Assembly (NCBI GenBank): GCA_039925965.1
Contig: JBDSXW010000122.1
Location: 19,602-83,601 of the forward strand
DNA: 64,000 bases
Direction: 5' to 3'
From: JAZKFT01 sp039925965
GTDB taxonomy: Bacteria > Bacteroidota > Bacteroidia > Chitinophagales > Chitinophagaceae
Positions within the stretch are counted from its first letter, which is position 1. Each line of letters opens with the position of its first letter. Below the pieces are notes generated by a model that made no database searches, was not told the DNA's origin, and was given only the letters and a program-made list of their open reading frames with translations. Below are positions 26,704-35,909 of this stretch, piece by piece. Both the position numbers and the translations under genes were made by a program.

Positions 26704-27096
26704 TTATTTTTCAATAACAAAGACCCGATCAATACCAAACACGCCTTTAAATTTAAAATGGGTAAAGCCTTCAGTGAATAGCATCGCCGAAACATTAAAG
26801 GCGCTATTTTCACCCACCGAATATTTTAGTGAAAGCTGTATCGTATTATGTATTTGCGGGTTGATCACGGCCAGGAACTTCATCTCCTGGGCATTACTAA
26901 GATTTGTATTTTGACCTGTAACCTGTTCCAGTACTTCTTTTACTATCTGCATCATACAAACACCGGGTACCACTGGCTGGCCGGGGAAATGTCCTTCAAA
27001 TATTTTATGGGTGGCATCAATGACCAACTCCGCCTTTACTTCAAAAGCAACAGTTGTTACATTGTTGATCGTGAAAAAATTATTCAGTAACATCAT
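26704..27096 (-). CDS. 3-hydroxyacyl-ACP dehydratase-like hot-dog protein (FabZ/ApeI type)
   Basis: A 130-residue hot-dog protein with the signature IFEGHFPGQPVVPGVCMMQ. The catalytic His is in GHFPGQP. The acidic residue that pairs with it in FabZ (E in PGVLIIE) is replaced by Gln in this register, a change also found in some aryl polyene dehydratases, so activity is plausible but not certain. It would remove water from the beta-hydroxyacyl intermediate during polyene growth. It overlaps the upstream lipoprotein gene by 4 bases. Confidence 0.82.
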   Translation of the reverse strand: MMLLNNFFTINNVTTVAFEVKAELVIDATHKIFEGHFPGQPVVPGVCMMQIVKEVLEQVTGQNTNLSNAQEMKFLAVINPQIHNTIQLSLKYSVGENSAFNVSAMLFTEGFTHFKFKGVFGIDRVFVIEK

Positions 27097-27725
27097 CTTT
27101 CCAGGCGTTTTAATGCAATGGTGAATTGGAACCCGTTGTGAGAAATGCCAATGGTATCAGGTATACCGTTTTTATAATGCTGCATAACGGCTTCCACCAC
27201 CACTTTTTGATTGGAAGCCCGTTCCATGCGTAGCAGTTCGCTTCCTGAACTATCGGTTATATAGTAATAAAAACCTTTTGTTTGCGGGAAGACATAATAC
27301 AGCAGCCCATCCTTTGAATACACGGACACCCGGGCAGTATCCAGTCTTTCCATCAATACCAATTCAAAGTTTTTCTGGAGTGTTTTTAAAACTGCTTTTT
27401 TATTCATCTGTTTAATGACTGAATACACTTTGAAATTCCCTTCCGGCGAAAATTCAAAATCGAAAAACTTAAATCCCATCTCGTTCGAAAACACCATCCG
27501 CAGGCTACTGTCGGGCATTTTTTTAATCAGCAATAGGCCACTTAAATGATTGCCTACCACGTCTACCTGTGTGTTGTAAAGTGCAGTTCCAAACCGGGGT
27601 TTGAATTTTTCTAAATTTGCCACATGGCCTGTGGCCACCGTCATTTGCTTATGCAGCGGGGTGCAGCCACACAAGATCAGAAGGCAACTACTTAATAGTA
27701 AATAAAGCGTCCGGAATCGAAGCAT
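27093..27725 (-). CDS. Predicted lipoprotein of the pigment locus
   Basis: Starting at ATG 27725, the product has a lipoprotein signal (MLRFRTLYLLLSSC, lipobox LCGC with Cys about residue 20). An earlier start at 27785 would bury the signal and is unlikely. The mature part is beta-rich and could form a LolB-like or DUF3261-like lipid-binding barrel. It overlaps the LolA-like gene by 38 bases. A LolA plus lipoprotein pair inside an aryl polyene locus suggests transfer of the pigment to the outer membrane; I infer this from the context. Confidence 0.75.
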   Translation of the reverse strand: MLRFRTLYLLLSSCLLILCGCTPLHKQMTVATGHVANLEKFKPRFGTALYNTQVDVVGNHLSGLLLIKKMPDSSLRMVFSNEMGFKFFDFEFSPEGNFKVYSVIKQMNKKAVLKTLQKNFELVLMERLDTARVSVYSKDGLLYYVFPQTKGFYYYITDSSGSELLRMERASNQKVVVEAVMQHYKNGIPDTIGISHNGFQFTIALKRLER

Positions 27726-28323
27726 TGAGTTCTTTGTTGGTAAAACGGATAAGGGTATTATCGCCGGAGAGTTCCTGCATTTCAAGGCTGCTGACAGAGA
27801 AATCGCTTTTGTCTACAATTACGTTGATAGATTTGAACATTTCTTTCATGCCTTTAGTCACCGGTGTCAGTTCCACAATCGAACTATTCTTATTTTCAAA
27901 AACCCTTGTTTTAAAGTCGGTATTACTAAAGGCAGTTCCCTGCATACAGTCGATCATGATCTTATTGATCTGCTGGAATAGTTTGTTCGATTTTGTAGAC
28001 AGCTTGTTTTCTTTTTGTCCATCTTTTACAAATATCTTGTCTTTGTTTATGATCATCAGGTATTGAAAGGGATGGTTGTATTCCATCCGCACCTGGCTTT
28101 CCTTTTTAAACCAGAATTTACCTTTCGAGACTATTTTTTCTGACAACATACTCAGGTTTTTTTCCTGAACAAAATCGCTTGTGATGGTCAATACTTTTTG
28201 AGTGGCTACAGAGAAATCTGCCTTGAATTTTGCCAGGTTGGTCACCGGAGAATAGCCGGGGTATTGGGCATTTGCAGAAAGCCCTCCGGCCACTATCAAC
28301 AATAATACAATGAGTTTACGCAT
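27688..28323 (-). CDS. LolA-like outer membrane lipoprotein carrier
   Basis: A 211-residue protein with a signal peptide (MRKLIVLLLIVAGGLSANAQ) and a LolA-type half-barrel: ITSDFVQEKNLSMLSEKIVS, GKFWFKKESQVRMEY, and repeated strand pairs. LolA proteins ferry hydrophobic cargo across the periplasm. Because this copy lies in the pigment locus, next to a lipoprotein and a deacetylase gene, it is likely specialised for flexirubin rather than general lipoprotein sorting. Confidence 0.85.
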   Translation of the reverse strand: MRKLIVLLLIVAGGLSANAQYPGYSPVTNLAKFKADFSVATQKVLTITSDFVQEKNLSMLSEKIVSKGKFWFKKESQVRMEYNHPFQYLMIINKDKIFVKDGQKENKLSTKSNKLFQQINKIMIDCMQGTAFSNTDFKTRVFENKNSSIVELTPVTKGMKEMFKSINVIVDKSDFSVSSLEMQELSGDNTLIRFTNKELNASIPDALFTIK

Positions 28324-29089
28324 AAGGCTGCAAATGTAACAATTTATGCAGGGGCACTATTTGATATCCCTGTTTTTTAACCTCTTGTATAAATAGCGGA
28401 AGCAACTTTACTGTGATTTCCATGGTGTCATGAAAAAGAAAAACGGCGCCTGGGTTTATCGCTTCGATGATATTTTCGAACATTTTTTTTTCATCTTTTA
28501 TCACTGTGTCCATTGATCGTACACTCCACCCAACAGGCGTATACCCGCCATTGATGATCGCCTTTTTGAGATTCGGATTAGTAACACCATACGGCGGTCG
28601 GAATAATTTTGGCCGCAGGCCGGTAACCCGTTCCATTTCAATGTCCATTTGATGCATATCGGCCAGCATTTTTTTGGAAGAAAACATATCGAACCAAAAA
28701 TGGTGGGTATTGCTATGGTTGCCAATGATATGGCCTTCGTGTATTAACTGTTGCACCACCAGCTCATGACCCGCAATGCGGTTACCGATACAAAAAAAAG
28801 TAGCCTTCACACCTTCCTGCTTAAGCGTCTGCAGGATTTCAGGCGTATAATTTGCTGCAGGGCCGTCATCAAAACTGATGGCAATTTCTTTCTTAGTGGT
28901 TTGGGCGGAGCAAACAATTTTTATGAAAAAATCAGACCCAACATAACAACAGCCATAAAAGACGATGATCGAATAAACCACAAACAAAAAAGGATAGACA
29001 TACACCGGCAATCCTAATTTTATATGTACCGCTATCAACACCACGAGCAGGCTAATAAAAAAGATATTGGTGTTCCTGAAGGTTAACAT
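28316..29089 (-). CDS. Polysaccharide deacetylase family protein
   Basis: A 257-residue NodB-fold protein. After two N-terminal membrane helices comes the first catalytic motif ISFDDGPAANYTPEI, with two Asp residues, then the metal-binding HSNTHHF motif and RPPYGVTNP, and a C-terminal LFHDTME with the third catalytic His. It is anchored to the inner membrane with the catalytic domain outside. The substrate is unknown; similar genes accompany aryl polyene loci in other Bacteroidota. It overlaps both neighbours by 7-8 bases. Confidence 0.87.
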   Translation of the reverse strand: MLTFRNTNIFFISLLVVLIAVHIKLGLPVYVYPFLFVVYSIIVFYGCCYVGSDFFIKIVCSAQTTKKEIAISFDDGPAANYTPEILQTLKQEGVKATFFCIGNRIAGHELVVQQLIHEGHIIGNHSNTHHFWFDMFSSKKMLADMHQMDIEMERVTGLRPKLFRPPYGVTNPNLKKAIINGGYTPVGWSVRSMDTVIKDEKKMFENIIEAINPGAVFLFHDTMEITVKLLPLFIQEVKKQGYQIVPLHKLLHLQPYA

Positions 29090-30141
29090 GCCGAGACCAA
29101 AAATAAAGAGTGATGGATATGTTGGTAATGGTTGTAAATCAACACCCGTTTAATCGTATTTTCAGATGATCCGGTGCAAGACAAGGATGTAGGCACTTCC
29201 CCTGTCCTGAGAATATTAGCTGCCATCCACAAGGCAAATGCCGTGGAAGTGGGATATTCACCGCAGAGGTTTTTATAATCGACGATAAAGTTTTTACTAA
29301 AAACATCTTGTTCTAACTGGTCAAAAAGTCCGTCAGAATGAGCATCGCCATTGCGGCCCGTGATGACCAAATCAATGTCGTTGGAATTTATGCCATGTGC
29401 AGTGAGGAATGCGGAAATATGCTCTTCAATTTCTTGTATATCCTTAGGCTTATAAAAGGTTTTTAAACCGTCCAGTTTTGCATAATCGTTGCCTGATGGT
29501 GCATCGGCCAGCAAGAAGAAAGCAGCACCTTCTCCGGCAATGGTTCCTTTTGTTTTTGATTTAAAAATATCCAGGCTGGATACAGGCCCCTGCTTATACA
29601 AACCCATCCTGGTTAATATCGCATGGCTAAAATGGGTGATCTCGTCGATGGCACCCACCAGTACTGTTGCCGCTTCTTTTTCCTGCAATAACATCAAGCC
29701 ATCCAGCAGGGCACTTTCAAAAGAAAACCCCCGATGTACAAAGGCATTGTTGTAATTATTACATTGAAGTATCAACCCAATTTGTGCACCGATGGTATTG
29801 TGGGTAGATTGTATAAATGCAGTTGGGGTCAGCAATTCTTCGTTGTACTCCACCATTTTTGTCATAAACAAACCGGTATCTTCCAGGCAACCGTAGGCAG
29901 TGCCGGTAACTATTGCGTCGGGCATAGTAAGTTCAGCTTCCTGTAAACATTCCATTGCCGCCGCCACTCCCATGCGTATGATGCGGCTCATTCGCCTGAT
30001 CAGTTTTACGTCGATGAAATTTTTGTAATCCGGCTCCACACAGGCGAGGCGGTTACCGGCATACGCCACAGGATCCGCTAAAAACGGAACATGACCAAAG
30101 GTCTTTTGCGGGGAAATATTTCCGGTAGCGCGTATGTACAT
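29083..30141 (-). CDS. Chain length factor-like beta-ketoacyl synthase homologue, second cassette
   Basis: A ketosynthase-fold protein of 352 residues from ATG 30141 (a GTG at 30147 is possible). The nucleophile region reads NAFVHRGFSFESALLDG, without Cys, so it is a non-condensing partner like 23752-24795, with which it shares the order of motifs (EPDYKNFIDVKLIRRMS, QSTHNTIGAQIG, GEYPTSTAFALW). It would form a heterodimer with the ketosynthase encoded 6 bases upstream. The last bases overlap the deacetylase gene. Confidence 0.85.
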   Translation of the reverse strand: MYIRATGNISPQKTFGHVPFLADPVAYAGNRLACVEPDYKNFIDVKLIRRMSRIIRMGVAAAMECLQEAELTMPDAIVTGTAYGCLEDTGLFMTKMVEYNEELLTPTAFIQSTHNTIGAQIGLILQCNNYNNAFVHRGFSFESALLDGLMLLQEKEAATVLVGAIDEITHFSHAILTRMGLYKQGPVSSLDIFKSKTKGTIAGEGAAFFLLADAPSGNDYAKLDGLKTFYKPKDIQEIEEHISAFLTAHGINSNDIDLVITGRNGDAHSDGLFDQLEQDVFSKNFIVDYKNLCGEYPTSTAFALWMAANILRTGEVPTSLSCTGSSENTIKRVLIYNHYQHIHHSLFLVSAC

Positions 30142-30147
30142 CAGCAC

Positions 30148-31347
30148 TTATACTTTAGAAAAAATTAATGACGTACAATTCCCCCCAAACCCAAAGGAAT
30201 TTGAAAGCACATGCTTCACCGCAGCATTTTTTATGAAACCGGTTTCTGGCGTGAATGGCAGTTCTTTCATGGGCGTTTGCAGGCGCAGATTGGGATAAAT
30301 GAAACCATGCTGCAAAGACAACACGGAGAACACAGCTTCTATGCCACCGCTTGCCCCCAATGTATGACCGGTGAAGGCCTTGGTAGAACTCATTTTTGGA
30401 AAGTGTGGATCGAATAAACGTTTGATGGCGGTTCCTTCGGCAATATCGTTGTTCTGGGTGCCCGTTCCATGCAGGTTAATATAGTCAATATCCCCCGGCT
30501 GCAGGCCGCTTTTTTTAAGCGCCCCGCTCATGGCCAGGAATGAACCTGTTCCATCAGGGGAAGAAGCTGTTTGATGGTAGGCATCATTGGCATTGCAGTA
30601 GCCACTCAAATGAACCCCCGGCTTTTTTTGCAAAGAAGCTGCTACTTCTTCCGACACCAGTACCACATAACCGGCACCTTCACCAAGGTTAAGACCGCGT
30701 CGGTTTTCATCAAAAGGCTGGCAGAACTGTTCGTCCAGAATCATCAATGTATTAAAACCGTTAAGTGTAAATTTCGTTAGGGCATCAGTACCGCCAGCCA
30801 CCACCACGTCGAGGATATTGTTTTTGATCAGCCTTGCCCCAAAAAAAATTGCGTTGGCCGACGATGAACAGGCCGTGCTGATGGTAGTCACATAATCCGT
30901 AATGCCCAACTTATCTGCCACCAGTTCCGTAACGCTGCCACATTCGTGGTGAACGACGTCCCGCAGTCTTCCTTTACTGTTATCAGCAAGAAATTCCGTG
31001 AAAAATTTTTCGGTTTTATCCATTCCGCCAACCGAATTGGCCGAAATAAAACCGGTACGCAGTGAACCCAGATTTTCAATACCGGCATCATTCAGCGCTT
31101 CTTTTGCCGCAATCAAACTCAACAATGCCGTTCGGCTTTTTGTACCAGGTAATCCGGCAAATTTTGCCAGGCCTTCATTGTCTTGTTTTACTTCCGCCAC
31201 GGGTATTTTTTCCCGGTGCAGTGAATCAAAATAATGCATATGGCCGATGCCGGCCCGGCCGTTTTCCAGGGCATCAAGACATTCGGCGACATTATTACCT
31301 ATCGCTGAAATAATACCTGTGCCGGCCACAAAAACGGTTTGACTCAT
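30148..31347 (-). CDS. Beta-ketoacyl-ACP synthase II, second cassette
   Basis: A 399-residue condensing enzyme with an intact active site: Cys at about residue 160 in TISTACSSSANAI, His in NLHGTGTQNND and His in AFTGHTLGASG. It is a close paralogue of 22564-23748, as shown by shared stretches such as GLNLGEGA and SNSFGFGGNC. It pairs with the CLF-like protein downstream and the ACP encoded 3 bases upstream. Why the locus keeps two such cassettes is not clear; one may build the aryl polyene and the other a resorcinol side chain. Confidence 0.92.
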   Translation of the reverse strand: MSQTVFVAGTGIISAIGNNVAECLDALENGRAGIGHMHYFDSLHREKIPVAEVKQDNEGLAKFAGLPGTKSRTALLSLIAAKEALNDAGIENLGSLRTGFISANSVGGMDKTEKFFTEFLADNSKGRLRDVVHHECGSVTELVADKLGITDYVTTISTACSSSANAIFFGARLIKNNILDVVVAGGTDALTKFTLNGFNTLMILDEQFCQPFDENRRGLNLGEGAGYVVLVSEEVAASLQKKPGVHLSGYCNANDAYHQTASSPDGTGSFLAMSGALKKSGLQPGDIDYINLHGTGTQNNDIAEGTAIKRLFDPHFPKMSSTKAFTGHTLGASGGIEAVFSVLSLQHGFIYPNLRLQTPMKELPFTPETGFIKNAAVKHVLSNSFGFGGNCTSLIFSKV

Positions 31348-31350
31348 TGT

Positions 31351-31614
31351 TTATGCATTGCTGGATTGATGGGCAATGATATAATCGGCCATCGTTCTCA
31401 CAGAACGAAACACTTTCGGGCCATCGTCGGCATTGGAAAGTTTGATTTTATATTGTTGTTGCAGCAAAACAATCAGCTCCAATGCATCAATAGAATCCAG
31501 GCCCAGACCTTCTACAAAAAGTGGCTGATCATCTCCGATATCTTCCGGTTTCATATCCTGCAAATTCAACTGGGCTATGATCTGTGATTTCAGATCCGAC
31601 ATTAATTTATCCAT
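31351..31614 (-). CDS. Acyl carrier protein, second cassette
   Basis: An 87-residue ACP with the site GLGLDSIDALELIVLL (Ser about residue 41). The flanking helices resemble those of the ACP at 22289-22552, in line with duplication of the ACP-KS-CLF cassette. It overlaps the preceding gene by 8 bases and sits 3 bases before the ketosynthase. Confidence 0.92.
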   Translation of the reverse strand: MDKLMSDLKSQIIAQLNLQDMKPEDIGDDQPLFVEGLGLDSIDALELIVLLQQQYKIKLSNADDGPKVFRSVRTMADYIIAHQSSNA

Positions 31615-32239
31615 TTTCTAACTGGTATATGTTATTTATATGCGCTTTTGTAAACAGGCTGCCCTGGTCGGATTTGTCCTTTTCAACCAAAAATAAGACG
31701 GTTTTATATTGATCATCCAATATTTCCACCCAACCGCAAATGCAGGCCTGCAATATATTGCAGTTGATCAGGTTGGCTACATATTGTTCCATAAAACCCG
31801 CATCAAACGCGTCAAAAATAAAAAAGGCATTTTCACCTTTGAATCCATGCCTGATGCAAATTTCGCCAATGACGATATTGGGCAGGGTGTACACAAAAAG
31901 GGCTGGACTGGCAATATCCCTGGCGGTTTCGAAATATTTTATATCAGTATCCAGGCTGGAACTGGCATTTGCAAATACTACTCCTACCGCACCAGGTTCA
32001 TATTCACCTGCATTAAAACTTTTCTTTAGCAAAACCTCCGCAGCCAGCCAGCCTAGTTTACTCAGGCTGTCCATTTTGTAAAACTTTGGATATTGTATTT
32101 CGAAATGCCGGTACGCAGCAATCAGAAAATCTGTGAGGCTTCCGTCGCTTTTTTCAAAAACCACCATCTCATTTTTATAAACAGCATGATGGCTGATGGT
32201 ACAGCTTGCAGTAATGAATATTTGAGACAAATCTTTCAA
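31607..32239 (-). CDS. Ketosynthase-like short protein of the aryl polyene locus
   Basis: A 210-residue protein that resembles the N-terminal half of a ketosynthase but is much shorter than the normal 380-400 residues. The stretch GAVGVVFANASSSLDTD fits the loop before the active site in ketosynthases, and VYTLPNIVIGEICIRHG corresponds to the segment before the nucleophile elbow; no Cys nucleophile is evident (the site reads FFIFDAFDAGF). It is probably a non-catalytic partner. It overlaps the ACP gene by 8 bases. Confidence 0.72.
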   Translation of the reverse strand: MKDLSQIFITASCTISHHAVYKNEMVVFEKSDGSLTDFLIAAYRHFEIQYPKFYKMDSLSKLGWLAAEVLLKKSFNAGEYEPGAVGVVFANASSSLDTDIKYFETARDIASPALFVYTLPNIVIGEICIRHGFKGENAFFIFDAFDAGFMEQYVANLINCNILQACICGWVEILDDQYKTVLFLVEKDKSDQGSLFTKAHINNIYQLENG

Positions 32240-32256
32240 ATGTATCGGGAGCAGTT

Positions 32257-33498
32257 TTAAGTCGTAATGGAATCCCGCAGTTTGATGGTCCGTGCCAGTT
32301 TATGCAAGGCGGTTGCGTGATTTTTTACAAACGGATTCGTGGTATCCCAAACATAGCCGGCCAGCACCGAGCAGATCATACTCTTGGTTTCCGCCACCTG
32401 GTTATCGGCAAAAAAAATCGTATCTAAAGTACCCTCGTACCAGGCCATTACGTAGGAACGGAACGTGTTTACACCCTGCATCATGGGTTCTGTGTATTCC
32501 CTTTCCCAATCGATTGTTTCGCCTTTCAACTTACGGATCACCAAATGAGCTGCCATCTGACTGCTCACGGTGGCGAGCGTAACGCCGGATGAAAAAACCG
32601 GGTCGAGAAATTCGGTCACATTGCCGGTAAGGACATAGCCGTCTCCATAAAAAATAGAGGAAGTGGAAGACCATGATTCCAACACCTTTGGTTCAAAAAC
32701 CATTTCAGCATCTTTTAGCCGCTCGGCCAGGTAAGGTTCTGTAGCGATCAAAGCCCTTAACTTATCCTCATTGGTTCCTCCCAGCTCCTGAAAGAATGAA
32801 GGGTCGCCCACAAATCCAACGGAAGTATTTCCATTGCTGAAGGGTATCACCCAGATCCATATTCCCTTTTGATGAACAATAATCGTAATCCTGTTGGGTT
32901 CCTCATCCATCGACCTGTTGGGATCGATATAATGGGCAAACAATGTTTTACGCGGCGGAAGGTTAGAAGGTTTTCCAAGTCCAAACAGGTTAGGTATCAC
33001 ACGACCATAACCGCTGCCATCCACAATAAACCGGGCTTCTATTTGTGATTGTCTTCCATCGGAATCTTCTACAGTGGTAATGGAATCTGTACCATTGAAT
33101 TCAATACCGGTTACTGTTGTTTCGTAGCTCAACGGCACCCCCATTTTTTCCACAGTGTCGGCAAGGGTTTTGTCAAATTCAGCTCTTGGCACCTGCCAGG
33201 TCCAGTTCCAGCCGGCAGTAAACTGGTCAGCAAAAAGGTAATCGCAGATCTTTCCGTTTTTTACAAACTTGGCACCGAACTTTTCCTGGAATTTTTTTTC
33301 TTTAACGGCTTCTACAAAACCGGCTTCGGTGAGCGCTTCCATGCACCGCGGTAACAGACTCTCGCCAATTACAAAACGGGGAAATTTCATTTTTTCCACG
33401 ATCTTAACTTTAAAGCCGGCTTTATTAATGATAGATGCAGCAACGGTTCCGGAAGGGCCTGCACCAATTACCAGTACATCTACTTTTTCTATTTGCAT
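32257..33498 (-). CDS. Flavin-dependent halogenase-like oxidoreductase
   Basis: A 413-residue flavoprotein: FAD loop VLVIGAGPSGTVAASIINKAG, then the GESLLPRCMEALTEAG motif typical of halogenases and geranylgeranyl reductase-like enzymes. The halogenase signature WxWxIP is met by GIWIWVIPFSNG, and EKFGAKF holds a Lys near the position of the catalytic Lys. The DPVFSSGV motif fits the C-terminal FAD site. It may chlorinate or hydroxylate the aryl head group; chlorinated flexirubins are known, but the reaction here is inferred. No flavin reductase gene is seen nearby. Confidence 0.83.
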   Translation of the reverse strand: MQIEKVDVLVIGAGPSGTVAASIINKAGFKVKIVEKMKFPRFVIGESLLPRCMEALTEAGFVEAVKEKKFQEKFGAKFVKNGKICDYLFADQFTAGWNWTWQVPRAEFDKTLADTVEKMGVPLSYETTVTGIEFNGTDSITTVEDSDGRQSQIEARFIVDGSGYGRVIPNLFGLGKPSNLPPRKTLFAHYIDPNRSMDEEPNRITIIVHQKGIWIWVIPFSNGNTSVGFVGDPSFFQELGGTNEDKLRALIATEPYLAERLKDAEMVFEPKVLESWSSTSSIFYGDGYVLTGNVTEFLDPVFSSGVTLATVSSQMAAHLVIRKLKGETIDWEREYTEPMMQGVNTFRSYVMAWYEGTLDTIFFADNQVAETKSMICSVLAGYVWDTTNPFVKNHATALHKLARTIKLRDSITT

Positions 33499-33657
33499 TC
33501 GGTAAATTTAATTATTGGGGTTAGTCTAAATTAAGTTTGGTGAAGTGTTTCGTCCTTTCGTTTATTTATCTTGAAGTGCCCAGGTTTTCAAACTTAGGTA
33601 TTTTTACCGGCTATTGTATTTTACCTGTTTGTCTGTTTCCTGACTCTTGGCATCAAT

Positions 33658-34731
33658 TCAATTTTTTCTTTTTTTACACTTCAGTAAAGTCTGGCTGAGA
33701 CCTATATGGTCGGTTTGTTCTACAATTTCAAAACCTGCATCATCAATGCATTGCAGGAAAGTTTCGGCGCTATACATCTGGCTGTTACCATTGGCAAGGG
33801 CTGTAAAATAAACAGAAGTCTGTTGCAAACAGAAGGCCGCAATTTCAAATTTCTGCCGGTCCCAGAAAGGCTCCAGAATAATTACCTGGCCATACTCATC
33901 CAGGGCTTCATAGCACCTTTTTAAGATAGAAACAATCTCAGCTTCTGAAAAACAATCCAGGAACTGGCTCATCCAGATCACATCAAAACCTTTGGGAAAT
34001 TTCACGGCTTCGTCCAGGATATTTATCGGTAAAAAAGAAATGCTGTCAGTTAAACCCAATTGTTCTACCCTGGTTTTTGCCACGTTTAACTGTCCCGGCA
34101 AATCCATGATGGTAATATGGATATCGGGTGAATAACCAGCCGATGCGATGGCCCATTTACCGGTATTGCCTCCAATATCCAGTAACCTTTTTACGCCCTC
34201 CTGGTATACCCTCTTCATGACCAACGGAAAGGCGTTATCAGAGAAAAAATGATCAAAAGCGAACCAGCTTTTTTGTACATGTTCTGGCAATTGGGATAGC
34301 CCTTCGTAAATTGTTTGCCATTCGCCAAACTCCTTTAGACCAACAGGCTTTCCTGCAGCAATGCTTTCATCCAGGTAAAAAAGGCCTTTATAATTTACAT
34401 CGTGGACAAAATTCATATTGGTGATAGTAAGGGGGTCGTGCAAAATAAAATGGCCTGTTTTGCCCAACGTGTACTTCTTGTCGTTCACCAGTACCAGGCC
34501 AAGACCCAACCCTGACTCCAACAGCACCCTGACACCATACAAGGGCAGTTTTACTTTTTCCGCAATCTCCGTAATGGCCAAGCCCGTTGAACCAGTTTGT
34601 TCAATTACTTCTAATATGCCCGTATCTCTAAGAACCCTCGCCACCTGGAAAATAACTGGTCCAAATGCGATCCATTGGGCCATTTCCTTTGCTTCAAATG
34701 CAGTTCTTTTGTCCTTCCTGAAAAAATCCAT
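33658..34731 (-). CDS. SAM-dependent O-methyltransferase-like protein
   Basis: A 357-residue class I methyltransferase with an N-terminal winged-helix dimerisation part (GILEVIEQTGSTGLAITEI) and a SAM site at LLDIGGNTGKWAIAS. The order resembles plant-type and acetylserotonin O-methyltransferases. The catalytic His typical of that group is not obvious. It would methylate the aryl ring or its hydroxyl. It is separated from the halogenase-like gene by 159 bases and from the ketosynthase by 31 bases. Confidence 0.85.
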   Translation of the reverse strand: MDFFRKDKRTAFEAKEMAQWIAFGPVIFQVARVLRDTGILEVIEQTGSTGLAITEIAEKVKLPLYGVRVLLESGLGLGLVLVNDKKYTLGKTGHFILHDPLTITNMNFVHDVNYKGLFYLDESIAAGKPVGLKEFGEWQTIYEGLSQLPEHVQKSWFAFDHFFSDNAFPLVMKRVYQEGVKRLLDIGGNTGKWAIASAGYSPDIHITIMDLPGQLNVAKTRVEQLGLTDSISFLPINILDEAVKFPKGFDVIWMSQFLDCFSEAEIVSILKRCYEALDEYGQVIILEPFWDRQKFEIAAFCLQQTSVYFTALANGNSQMYSAETFLQCIDDAGFEIVEQTDHIGLSQTLLKCKKRKN

Positions 34732-34762
34732 TAAAAAAGTTGAATTAAAAATCCTTAAAAAA

Positions 34763-35899
34763 TTATTGTTTACTTATTGCGATCGCGGCGTTGCAGCCGC
34801 CAAAACCAGAAGCTGTTTTGATGCAGTTGTTTAATAGGAGGTTTTGTAATTTATTACTGAGACTGAGCGGTTTTGATACGCCCATTTCTCTAAAACCTAA
34901 GGTGGGTAAAACGACATTTTGCTTCAACGAATGAATGGAAATAATGGATTCGATGAGGCCGGCCGCGCCCAGGGTATGACCATAATAACCCTTTAAACTG
35001 TTTACCGGAACGGATTGTAACCCAGCCAGCGTAATTGCTTTTGCTTCCATTTCATCGTTGTAAATAGTGGCCGTTCCGTGCGCTGAAATAAACCCCACAT
35101 CGCTTGCCGTCAGGCCCGCATCTTCCATGGTATTTTGAATAGCCTTTCCTAGTTCTTCGCCTGTGCGGGAAGGACCTGAAATATGGTTTGCGTCATTGGT
35201 GACCGAGCCACCCGAAACCTTTACGCCATCCGAATAATTTTTATTGGATGAAAGGATAACCGTACCGGCACCTTCGCCCAGATTGATCCCGTTTCTTGCG
35301 GCATCAAATGGTTTACAACGATCAGTACTAATGGCCTGGAAAGATTGAAAGCCCGAAAGCACAAACTTTGTAATAACGTCAGCACCGGCAACCACCGCAT
35401 GCTCGTACTGGCCGTTTCGTATCATGCGCATGGCTGTAATAATTGCGAGAAGGCCAGAAATACATGCATTGGAAACGACGATGGGTGGGTTGGCAAATTG
35501 AAAAAAATCAGCCACCAGTTTTGCCGAATGTTGTAAAGTCATCCTCTTTTTTAATCCGGGACTCATGGCCGCTGACTCCAGCAGGCTTATATTCCCTTTG
35601 GTAGAAGAAATAATCAGGATTGTTTTTTTATCACCCGGTTCTACACCACTGTTTTTTAAAGCGTCTGCAATAGAAGTGATCAGCAATCGCTCGTACAAAG
35701 TATCATCTTCCGTACCGTGATCATGCAAAAGGTTTTGGGTAGTATCAAACAGTGACGCATAAAATGGCTGCTCAGAAAATACCGCATTTTCATGCATTTG
35801 TATTCCTGAAACCATTTTAGATACCTGTGAAAAATTTTCGGCAGATGTAATACCAAGGGGAGATACAATATTATCTGAAACAATAAAAACGTCTTTCAT
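34763..35899 (-). CDS. Beta-ketoacyl-ACP synthase (third condensing enzyme)
   Basis: A 378-residue ketosynthase with Cys at about residue 146 in SNACISGLLAI, His in SAHGTATIYND and His in GYYGHTLGAAG, all in place. It is more divergent than the two cassette enzymes and has no CLF or ACP beside it. Its N-terminus (KDVFIVSDNIVSPLGITSAE) is of the aryl polyene type. It lies between a methyltransferase and a thioesterase gene and may perform the first condensation on the aryl starter, by inference. Confidence 0.88.
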   Translation of the reverse strand: MKDVFIVSDNIVSPLGITSAENFSQVSKMVSGIQMHENAVFSEQPFYASLFDTTQNLLHDHGTEDDTLYERLLITSIADALKNSGVEPGDKKTILIISSTKGNISLLESAAMSPGLKKRMTLQHSAKLVADFFQFANPPIVVSNACISGLLAIITAMRMIRNGQYEHAVVAGADVITKFVLSGFQSFQAISTDRCKPFDAARNGINLGEGAGTVILSSNKNYSDGVKVSGGSVTNDANHISGPSRTGEELGKAIQNTMEDAGLTASDVGFISAHGTATIYNDEMEAKAITLAGLQSVPVNSLKGYYGHTLGAAGLIESIISIHSLKQNVVLPTLGFREMGVSKPLSLSNKLQNLLLNNCIKTASGFGGCNAAIAISKQ

Positions 35900-35909
35900 T
35901 ATTTTTTAT

